Assembly: GCA_036365145.1 (NCBI GenBank)
Contig: JAEOAD010001513.1
Coordinates: 124,001 to 188,000, forward strand
From: Orientallactaga sibirica
Lineage: Eukaryota; Chordata; Mammalia; Rodentia; Dipodidae
Direction of reading: 5' to 3'
DNA length: 64,000 nt
Shown here: one piece after another, positions 43,801 to 51,558 of the stretch
Numbering within the stretch: the stretch's first letter is position 1
Layout: the number at the start of each line of letters is the position of its first letter
The notes under the pieces: generated by a model
Told to the model about the DNA's origin: nothing
Seen by the model: only the letters and a program-made list of their open reading frames with translations
Databases searched by the model: none
Position numbers and translations under genes: made by a program

Positions 43801-46380
43801 TAACATTGTACTGTGTGAAATAAGCTAATTCGGTTCTAGGAATCACTTGCTTTCCTACAAAGAAGGTTGAGTGCAGCAAGTTCAAACTTTCCTAGTTTGT
43901 GTAATCTAACAAGATGTACAAGTTAGTAGATTCGCCTCATTTCTAAAGTAGTTTCTTGAGAAAACAAACATCTTCATTGCCTAACGTTGTACTGTGTGAA
44001 ATAAGCTAATTGGTTCTAGGAATCACTTGCTTTCCTACAAAGAAGGTTGAGTGCAGCAAGTTCAAACTTTCCTAGTTTGTGTAATCTAACAAGATGTACA
44101 AGTTAGTAGAGATTCGCCTCATTTCTAAAGTAGTTTCTTGAGAAAACAAACATCTCATTGCCTAACATTGTACTGTGTGAAATAAGCTAATTCGGTTCTA
44201 GGAATCACTTGCTTTCCTACAAAGAAGGTTGAGTGCAGCAAGTTCAAACTTTCCTAGTTTGTGTAATCTAACAAAGATGTACAAGTTAGTAGATTCGCCT
44301 CATTTTCTAAAGTAGTTTCTTGAGAAAACAAACATCTTCATTGCCTAACATTGTACTGTGTGAAATAAGCTAATCGGTTCTAGGAATCACTTGCTTTCCT
44401 ACAAAGAAGGTTGAGTGCAGCAAGTTCAAACTTTCCTAGTTTGTGTAATCTAACAAGATGTACAAGTTAGTAGATTCGCCTCATTTCTAAAGTAGTTTCT
44501 TGAGAAAACAAACATCTTCATTGCCTAACGTTGTACTGTGTGAAATAAGCTAATTCGGTTCTAGGAATCACTTGCTTTCCTACAAAGAAGGTTGAGTGCA
44601 GCAAGTTCAAACTTTCCTAGTTTTGTTAATCTATCAAGATGTACAAGTTAGTAGATTCGCCTCATTTCTAAAGTAGTTTCTTGAGAAAACAAACATCTTC
44701 ATTGCCGAACATTGTACTGTGTGAAATAAGCTAATTAGGTTCTAGGAATCACTTGCTTTCCTACAAAGAAGGTTGAGTGCAGCAAGTTCAAACTTTCCTA
44801 GTTTGTGTAATCTAACAAGATGTACAAGTTAGTAGATTCGCCTCATTTCTAAAGTAGTTTCTTGAGAAAACAAACATCTTCATTGCCGAACATTGTACTG
44901 TGTGAAATAAGCTAATTCGGTTCTAGGAATCACTTGCTTTCCTACAAAGAAGGTTGAGTGCAGCAAGTTCAAACTTTCCTAGTTTGTGTAATCTAACAAG
45001 AAGATACAAGTTAGTAGATTCGCCTCATTTCTAAAGTAGTTTCTTGAGAAAACAAACATCTTCATTGCCGAACATTGTACTGTGTGAAATAAGCTAATTT
45101 TTCCTACAAAGAAGGTTGAGTGCAGCAAGTTCAAACTTTCCTAGTTTGTGTAATCTAACAAGATGTACAAGTTAGTAGATTCGCCTCATTTCTAAAGTAG
45201 TTTCTTGAGAAAACAAACATCTTCATTGCAGAACATTGTACTGTGTGAAATAAGCTAATTCGGTTCTAGGAATCACTTGCTTTCCTACAAAGAAGGTTGA
45301 GTGCAGCAAGTTCAAACTTTCCTAGTTTGTGTAATCTAACAAGATGTACAAGTTAGTAGATTGACTCATTTCTAAAGTAGTTTCTTGAGAAAACAAACAT
45401 CTTCATTTCTAAACATTGTACTGTGTGAAATAAGTTCTAGGAATCACTTGCTTTCCTACAAAGAAGGTTGAGTGCAGCAAGTTCAAACTTTCCTAGTTTG
45501 TGTAATCTAACAAGATGTACAAGTTAGTAGATTCGCCTCATTTCTAAAGTAGTTTCTTGAGAAAACAAACATCTTCATTGCCTAACATTGTACTGTGTGA
45601 AATAAGCTAATTGGTTCTAGGAAAACTTTCCTAGTTTGTGTAATCTAACAAGATGTACAAGTTAGTAGATTCTCCTCATTTCTAAAGTAGTTTTCTTGAG
45701 AAACAAACATCTTCATTGCCGAACATTGTACTGTGTGAAATAAGCTAATTCGGTTCTAGGAATCACTTGCTTTCCTACAAAGAAGGTTGAGTGCAGCAAG
45801 TTCAAACTTTCCTAGTTTGTGTAATCTAACAAGATGTACAAGTTAGTAGATTCACCTCATTTCTAAAGTAGTTTCTTGAGAAAACAAACATCATCTTCAT
45901 TGCGAACATTGTACTGTGTGAAATAAGCTAATTCGGTTCTATAGGAATCACTTGCTTTCCTACAAAAGAGGTTGAGTGCAGCAAGTTCAAACTTTCCTAG
46001 TTTGTGTAATCTAACAAGATGTACAAGTTAGTAGATTCACCTCATTTCTAAAGTAGTTTCTTGAGAAAACAAACATCTTCATTGCAGAACATTGTACTGT
46101 GTGAAATAAGCTAATTCGGTTCTAGGAATCACTTGCTTTCCTACAAAGAAGGTTGAGTGCAGCAAGTTCAAACTTTCCTAGTTTGTGTAATCTAACAAGA
46201 TGTACAAGTTAGTAGATTCGCCTCATTTGTAAAGTAGTTTGTTGAGAAAACAAACATCTTCATTGTTTAACATTGTACTGTGTGAAATAAGCTAATTCGG
46301 TTCTAGGAATCAGTTGCTTTCCTACAAAGAAGGTTGAGTGCAGCAAAGACAAACTTTCCTAGTTTGTGTAATCTAACAAG
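37850..46380 (+). repeat. Edge domain of the homogeneous array, CpG-rich variant
   Basis: In this part of the array most monomers read CTAATTCGGTTC at the third variable site, whereas between about 9 and 37 kb CTAATTGGTTC or CTAATTTGGTTC prevails. GCCGAAC and TAACGTTG variants are also commoner here. The diverged flank uses GTTCGGTTC and GCCGAAC as its usual forms, so this domain looks closer to the ancestral state and sits between the core and the old flank. The domain border is gradual; about 37.85 kb is where the CGG form becomes frequent. Confidence 0.6.
45000..45960 (+). repeat. Monomers with internal deletions near the array edge
   Basis: Several successive units carry private deletions. 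Near 45,095 CTAATT runs straight into TTCCTACAAAG, losing roughly 20 bases of the GGTTCTAGGAATCACTTGC part. Near 45,430 AAATAAG joins GTTCTAGG. Near 45,615 GGTTCTAGGAA joins AACTTTCC, losing about 43 bases. At 45,001 the junction reads AAGAAGATACAAG. Such lesions are rare further left, so homogenisation seems to weaken here. Confidence 0.75.
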
Positions 46381-47829
46381 GTGCACAAGTTAGTAGATTC
46401 ACCTCATTTATAAAGTAGTTTCTTGAGAAAACAAACATCTTCTTTACCGAACATTGTACTGTGTGAAATAAGCTAATTCGGTTCTAGGAATCACTTGCTT
46501 TCCTAAAAGAAGGTTGAGTGCAGCAAGTTCAAACTTTCCTAGTTTGTGTAATGTAACAGGATGTATAAGTTAGTAGATTCGCTTCATTTCTAAAGTAGTT
46601 TGTTTGAGAAAACAAACATCTTCCTTCCCGAACATTGTACTGTGTGAAATAAGCTAGTTCCTTTCTAGGAATCACTTGCTTTCCTACAAAGAAGGTTGAG
46701 TGCAGCAAGTTCAAACTTTGCTTGTTTGTGTAATGTACAAGAATGTACAACTTTAGATTCAGTTCATTTCTAAAGTAGTTTGTTGAGAAAACAAACATCT
46801 TCAGTACTGAACATTGTACTGTCTTTAATAAGCTAGTTCGGTTCTAGGAATCAGTTGCTATCCTACAAAGAAGGTTGAGTGCAGCAAGTTCAAACTTGCC
46901 TTGTTTGTGTAATCTAACAAGATGTACAACTTTAGATTCAGTTCATTTCTAAAGTAGTTTGTTTAGAAAACAAACATCTTCATTACCTAACATTGTAGTG
47001 GGTAAATAAGGTAGTTGGTTCTAGGAATCAGTTGCTTTCCTACAAAGAAGGTTGAGTGCAGCAAGTTCAAACTTTCCTTGTTTATGTAATCTAACAAGAT
47101 GTACTAGTTTACAAGTATTGCTTCATTTCTAATCTAGTTTGTTTAGAAAACAAACACCATCAATCCCAAATATTGTACTGTGTGAAATAAGTTGTTTTGG
47201 TTCTAGGAATCAGATGCTTTCCTACAAAGAAGGTTGAGTTCAGCAAGTTCAAACTTTCCTATTTTTGTAATCCAAAAATATGTACAAGTTAGTAGATTCG
47301 CCTAATTTTAAAGTGGTGTGTTTAGAAAACAAACATATTGTTTGCCCAACACTGTACTGTTTGAAGGAAGCTAGTTCGGTTCTAGGAATCAGTTTCTTTT
47401 CGACTAAGATGGTTGAGTGCAGCAAGTTTAAACTTTCCTTGTTAATGTAATCTAAAAAGATGTACAACATAGTAGATTGGCTTCATTTCCAATGTAGTTT
47501 GTTTAGTAAACAAACATCTTCATTGCCGAACACTGTACTGTGTGAAATAAGTTAATTCGGTTCTAGGAATCAGTTTCCTTTCTACGAAGATGTTTGAGTG
47601 CAGCCAGTTCAAACTGCCCTTGTCAATGTAATCTAAAAAGATGTACAACTTAGTAGATTCGCCTCATTTCCAAAGCAGTTTGTTTAGAAAACAAACATCT
47701 TCATTACTGAACACTGTATTTTGTGAAATAAGCTAGTTAGGTTCTAGGAATCAGTTGCTTTCCTACGAAGAAGGTTGAGTGCAGCAAGTTCAAACTTTCC
47801 TTGTTAATGTAATTTCAAAAGATGTACAA
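46381..47829 (+). repeat. Transition zone: increasingly diverged satellite monomers
   Basis: Same monomer, phase and orientation as the core, but substitutions accumulate over about eight units: GTGCACAAG, then GATGTATAAG, GTTTGTTTGAG or GTTTGTTTAG instead of GTTTCTTGAG, CTAGTTCGGTTC instead of CTAATTCGGTTC, and AATCAGTTGC instead of AATCACTTGC. From about 47,440 the TTGTTAATGTAATC junction followed by TAAAAAGATG appears, typical of the old flank. Short open frames of 73-89 codons on the minus strand here are by-products of the repeat and not genes. The zone ends at the LTR element. Confidence 0.9.
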
Positions 47830-48221
47830 TGTAGCAGACAGCTTCAGGTTTGCTGAGATGAACTTCCAGACCAGGCACAGTTCTGGAGGAAGGGATATTA
47901 TTTATTTAAGCTTACAGATGCAGGGGAAGTTCCATAATGGCAGAAATGGCCTGCTCTCCACAGGACCAGGCAAGAGAGCAGAGAAAACCAACCAGCCACC
48001 ACAGCACACACAGCAAAACTGCAGCCAAAAAGTCACACAGCACACTTCAGGAACTCCTGCTAGGCACATTTGCATATCTTTACAATGGAATCTCAAACCA
48101 ACACCATTAACACCTTAAGACCGGCCCCCAGTCACATTGCCTCTAGCAAGGTGATGGCAGATGCAAACTATAACTAGTAAAACACTGAATATATTGGGGA
48201 ACATATATTCAAACTACCACA
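47830..48221 (-). repeat. 3' LTR of the MaLR-type element
   Basis: This 392-bp copy is downstream in element orientation. On the + strand it begins TGTAGCAGAC and ends CTACCACA. It aligns over its full length to 49,455-49,842. A poly(A) signal (AATAAA on minus) lies at 47,901-47,906. Immediately inside, the + strand reads TTCTGCCCCTGGGCCCC, which on the minus strand is a purine-rich stretch ahead of the LTR, as expected of a degenerate polypurine tract. The 98-codon + strand open frame across it is spurious. Confidence 0.85.
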
Positions 48222-49454
48222 TTCTGCCCCTGGGCCCCAATATATTTAGCTCCTGGCCCCCAGTAGATTTATAACTATCACACATTGTAAATTGTACTCA
48301 GTCCAATTTCAAAGGTTCTACAGTCTTGATCATCTTAAGATAGTGAGTCCTGTAAAATCAAACAAGTTAAATACTTTCAACATGTAAAGGCACAGAGTAA
48401 ACATTTTAACTGTATAAGGAATAGCAAGGAGAGACTAGAACAATGAAAATTCAACCACCGTCAGCCGTCATCAAACTTCTGCAGTTCAAGTTCAATATAA
48501 CAATAGACTGAAAGTCTCCAGGTTTTCCAATTCCGCACCTCCAGCTGGGCAGTCGCCAGGGAAAACTTTCATAACATGCCAACACTGCACTCCTTGGTAG
48601 CCCTTTTGAACAGTCCTGGTATATCCAAAACATCTTCAGGTCTCCATGCAAACCACGGTCCATTTTCCAAAAGGCTCTTCCAGCCTTCTCCTCTAAAGAC
48701 TTCATGCCCTGCCTCATGCCACATCTCAGCAGCGGCTCCTGGAATCGTGTGCAATTCAAGACCATTCTATGCATTTTTCATATTTCCAAAACTAATACCA
48801 GGTGTGCAGGACACACCCATATTCTTAATGTGTGGGACAAAATAAATCGTAGCCTTGAAAAGCAGGTTCCTTCTCCAGTCAGCTCTTTCCAAGAATTTGC
48901 ATTTTTAACAGTCTTTCCTCAGGCATCCTCTTCATTGTTTTAATGTAAATCAAGTCAGGCCACCTTCCTTCCACCTTTTCCTTAAGATTGTCAAGGCGTT
49001 GACAATAGCAGCTCCAGTAACCTAAAACCGGTCTCAGTGCCTCTGCTTTTACCTTCCTTGAGGTTTTCCAACTTAAAATCTTAAAATCTCATTCCGATAT
49101 CTTCAGCCAAGCACATCAGTCCATTACAAATTTAACCTTGATCAAACTTTCTGGGCCTGGATAACAGAACGTAGCCATCCCTTATGCCAGTAGCCCAGTT
49201 CCAACAAAGTCCTCTGCAGTCTTTCCTTCCTACAAAGAAAGCTCATAAGCCAAGCCTCAAAGTTCAATACAGTCTGCACTTAGCATTCTAAAACTCTCAT
49301 CAGAATAGTCCATAAAACTTGGCTTGCCACTCCAGAAGGCATCTTCAGTTGCAAGCACCAAGTCCATGCCCATTCCTCCAAAAGAAATGTTCCAAAAGAC
49401 GAACATCCACGTGGTCAGGTTCATCTCACCCCATACTCCTCGGTAACACTTTAC
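48222..49454 (-). mobile_element. Internal region of the MaLR-type element, non-coding
   Basis: About 1,233 bp lie between the LTRs. I see no retroviral protease, reverse transcriptase or integrase motif, and the length is far too short for them. On the minus strand two open stretches remain, 69 codons at 49,257-49,466 (extending into the 5' LTR) and 107 codons at 48,451-48,774. They resemble the degenerate frames usual in MaLR middles and I do not regard either as a functional gene. The segment next to the 5' LTR (about 49,430-49,454) is where a tRNA primer site would be; I cannot identify a clear match. Confidence 0.75.
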
Positions 49455-49842
49455 TGTAGCAGACAACTTCAGGTTAGCTGAGATGAACTTCCAGACCAGG
49501 CACAGTTATGGAGGAAGGGATATTATTTATTTAAGCTTACAGATCCAGGGGAAGTTCCATAATGGCAGAAGTGGCCTGCTCTCCACAGGAGCAGGCAAGA
49601 GAGCAGAGAAAACCAACCAGCCACCACAGCACACACAACAAAACTACAACCAAAAGGTCACACAGCACACTTCAGGAAACCCTGCTAGGCACATTTGAAT
49701 ATCTTTACAATGGAATCTCAAACCAACACCATTAACACCTTAAGACCGGCCCCCAGTCACATTGCCTCTAGCAAGGTGATTGCAGATGCAAACTATAACT
49801 AGGAAAACACTGAATATATTGGGGACAAATATTCAAACAACA
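49455..49842 (-). repeat. 5' LTR of the MaLR-type element
   Basis: This 388-bp LTR copy is upstream in element orientation and would carry the promoter. It begins TGTAGCAGAC on the + strand and ends CAAACAACA. The poly(A) signal on minus is at 49,526-49,531. Compared with the other LTR it has scattered substitutions and a short gap near the TTGGGGACAAATATTC end. I see no convincing TATA box, so no promoter is called. Confidence 0.85.
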
Positions 49843-51286
49843 TACAACATAGTAGATTTGCTTCATTTCCAAAGTAGTTTGTTTAGAAAAATAAACATCT
49901 TCATTTCTGAACACTGTACTGTGTGAAATAAGTCAATTCGGTTCTAGGAAGCAGTTTCCTTTCTTGAAGATGGTTGAATGCAGCAAGATCAAACTTTCCT
50001 TGTTAATGTAATCTAAAAGATTTACAACGTAGTAGATTCTCTTCATTTCTAAACTACCTTGTTTAGAAAACAAACACCATCAATCCCAAATACTGTATTG
50101 TATGAAGTAAGTTGTTTCGGTTCTAAGAATCACTTGCTTTCCTACGAAGAAGGTTGAGTGCACCGAATTCAAACTTTCCTAGTTTGGGTAATCTAACAAG
50201 ATGTACAAGTTAGTACATTCGCCTCATTTCTAAAGTAGTTTGTTTGGAAAACAAACATCTTCATCCCTGAACACTGTACTGTGTGAAAGAAGCTAGTTCG
50301 GTTCTAGGAATCAGTTTCTTTACAACGAAGATGGTTGAGTGTAGCAAGTTCAAACTTTCCTTGTTAATGTAATCTAAAAAGATGTACAACATAGTAGATT
50401 CACCTCACTTGTAATGTAGTTTATTGAGAATCAAACATCTTCATTGCCGAACCCTGTACTGTGTCAAATAAGCTAGTTCGGTTCTAGGAATCAGTTCCAT
50501 TCCTAGTAAGAAGGTTGAGTGCAGCAAGTTCAAACTTTCCTTGTTCGTGTACTGTAACAGGATATACAATTTAGTAAATCGCCTCATTTGTAAAGTAGTT
50601 TGTTGAGAAAACAAACATCTTCATTCCCGAACACTGTACTGTGTGAAATAAGCTAGTTCGTTTCTAGGAATCAGTTGCTTTCCTACGAAGAAGGTTGAGT
50701 ACAGCAAGTTGAATCTTTCCTTGTTTGTGTAATCTAACAACATGTACTACTTACAAGTTCCCCTTCATTTCTAAACTACCTTGTTTAGAAAAGAAACACC
50801 ATCAATCCCAAATACTGTATTGTGTGAAGTAAGTTGTTTCGGTTCTAGGAATCTGATGCTTTCCTACGAAGAAGGTTGAGTGCAGCAAGTTCAACCTTTC
50901 CTAGTTTGTGTAATCTAACAAGGTGTACAAGTTAGTAGATTCGCCTCATTTCTAAAGTAGTTTGTTTAGAGAACAAACATATTCATTCCAGGAACCCTGT
51001 ACTGTGTGAAAGAAGCTAGTTCGGTTCTAGGAAACTGAGGTTTTCTATGAAGAAGGTTTAGTGCAGCAAGTTCAAACTGTCCTTGTTTCTGTAATGTAAC
51101 AAGATGTAAAACGTAGTAGATTCGCTTCATTTCCAAAGTAGTTTGTTTACTAAACAAACATCTTCATTTCCGAACAGTGTACTGTGTGAAATAAGTTAAT
51201 TTGGTTCTAGGAATCAGTTTCCTTTCTACGAAGATGGTTGACTGCAGCAAATTCAAACTTTCCTTGTTAATGTAATCTAAAAAGAT
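49843..51286 (+). repeat. Diverged satellite block, about 8 monomers
   Basis: The monomer phase continues directly after the LTR element. Units are clearly different from each other and from the core and fall into recognisable subtypes: TTGTTAATGTAATC followed by TAAAAAGATG (50,010; 50,370; 51,270), CTAGTTTGTGTAATC followed by TAACAAG (50,185; 50,910), TAACAGGATATAC (50,555), and units with ATCAATCCCAAATACTG (50,089; 50,811). The block ends where the SINE entered. Confidence 0.92.
50041..50690 (+). repeat. Four-monomer block repeated at 61.93-62.57 kb
   Basis: Four successive subtypes occur in the same order here and about 11,884 bp later: an ATCAATCCCAAATA unit with GAAGTAAGTTGTTTCGG, a TAACAAGATGTACAAG unit with GAAAGAAGCTAG, a TAAAAAGATGTACAACATAG unit with CGAACCCTGTACT, then a TAACAGGAT unit. 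Shared order of four distinct subtypes indicates an old higher-order arrangement. Confidence 0.6.
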
Positions 51287-51299
51287 TGGGCTGGAGAAA

Positions 51300-51310
51300 T
51301 GGCTTAGCGG
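51300..51310 (+). promoter_or_regulatory. RNA polymerase III A box of the SINE
   Basis: TGGCTTAGCGG fits the A-box pattern TRGYNNARNNG at every constrained position, 12 bases into the element as in tRNA-derived SINEs. Confidence 0.8.
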
Positions 51311-51343
51311 CTAAGGCGCCTGCCTGCTAAGCCTAAGAATGCT

Positions 51344-51354
51344 GGTTCCAATGT
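51344..51354 (+). promoter_or_regulatory. Degenerate RNA polymerase III B box of the SINE
   Basis: GGTTCCAATGT is placed about 34 bases after the A box. The CpG expected in GGTTCGAATCC is lost (CC instead of CG) and the 3' half has changed, so transcription from this copy is doubtful. Confidence 0.6.
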
Positions 51355-51534
51355 CCAGGAGTTCCAATCTCCAGGTCCCACGTTTAGCCAGATGCAAAGT
51401 GAGGCAAGGGCGCAATGCTGCACTTGCCCACAAGGGGTCGCACACATCTGGTTTTCGTTCACAGCAGCTGACACTGCTGGCGCGCCCATTTCTGTCTCCT
51501 TCTCCCTCTCTATCTCTCTGTGTCTCTCCCTCCA

Positions 51535-51554
51535 AATAAATAAACAATAATTTT
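51535..51554 (+). terminator. SINE tail: AATAAA signals and TTTT terminator
   Basis: AATAAA occurs at 51,535-51,540 and 51,539-51,544, followed by TTTT at 51,551-51,554 and the A-tail. This pairing of poly(A) signal and pol III stop is typical of T+ SINEs. Confidence 0.65.
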
Positions 51555-51558
51555 AAAA

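Larger units (their letters stand above)
1..46380 (+). repeat. Homogeneous 180-bp satellite array, about 258 monomers
   Basis: The whole stretch is head-to-tail copies of one monomer, all in the same orientation. Taking GATGTACAAG as unit start, the common form is 180 bp and I count 63 G+C (35%). Adjacent copies usually differ only at three places: the T-run and A-run around GTTTCTTGAGAAAACAAAC (monomer positions 39-57), the CATTG..TAACATTG segment (64-76, forms GCCTAAC, GTTTAAC, GCCGAAC, GCTTTAAC) and the CTAATT..GGTTC segment (94-104). The remaining roughly 140 bases are nearly invariant. There is no transposon, no inversion and no open reading frame of note. Homogeneity of this kind is known for recently amplified, often centromeric, satellites; a centromeric role is inference. 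The array continues beyond the left end of the window. Confidence 0.97.
47830..49842 (-). mobile_element. Two-LTR ERVL-MaLR-type retroelement, minus strand
   Basis: Two direct repeats of about 390 bp flank a 1.23-kb middle. The outer ends are TG and CA, and the 5-bp duplication TACAA flanks both (47,825-47,829 and 49,843-49,847), so the insertion is intact at both ends and the satellite resumes in phase. Orientation is minus because the poly(A) signal AATAAA, the purine-rich stretch and the start TGTTGTTTGAATATTTGTCC read that way. The small middle with no gag, protease or polymerase homology fits the non-autonomous MaLR group of ERVL, which depends on enzymes supplied by others. By eye the two LTRs differ at about 16 sites plus a few gaps (4-5%), so it is not young. 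Family naming is from memory. Confidence 0.8.
51287..51558 (+). mobile_element. tRNA-derived B2-like SINE (Dipodoidea type)
   Basis: About 270 bp starting at GGGCTGGAGAAATGGCTTAG. The tRNA-like head has a good A box and a worn B box. The body holds AGCCAGATGC, CACAAGGGG and GGCGCGCCC blocks, followed by a pyrimidine-rich stretch (about 51,490-51,533), two overlapping AATAAA signals, a TTTT run and an A-tail. AATAAA plus a pol III terminator is the layout of T+ class SINEs such as B2. It is flanked by the 8-bp duplication AAAAAGAT (51,279-51,286 and 51,559-51,566), the mark of LINE-1 machinery. Insertion is in the + orientation into a satellite unit. The body matches the SINE I recall from jerboas, an attribution made from memory. 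Open frames across it are meaningless. Confidence 0.88.

Noticed and set aside
1..46380. CRISPR array or other spacer-repeat system
   Set aside because: Units are contiguous 180-bp repeats with no unique spacers, in a genome with SINE, LINE and LTR elements.
46529..47470. Minus-strand open frames of 73-89 codons in the transition zone
   Set aside because: They are translations of the satellite itself, repeat the same peptide pattern wherever stops happen to be lost, and have no domain or gene context.
48451..48774. 107-codon minus-strand frame as a gene
   Set aside because: It lies inside the internal region of the MaLR-type element, has no recognisable domain, and overlaps frames in other phases. 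It is best described as element remnant.
49257..49466. 69-codon minus-strand frame crossing the 5' LTR border
   Set aside because: It begins in the LTR and runs into the middle of the element without any recognised domain; I treat it as a chance remnant.
51287..51360. A genuine tRNA gene
   Set aside because: The A and B boxes belong to a SINE head. There is no cloverleaf with paired acceptor stem, and the element has an A-tail and target duplication.
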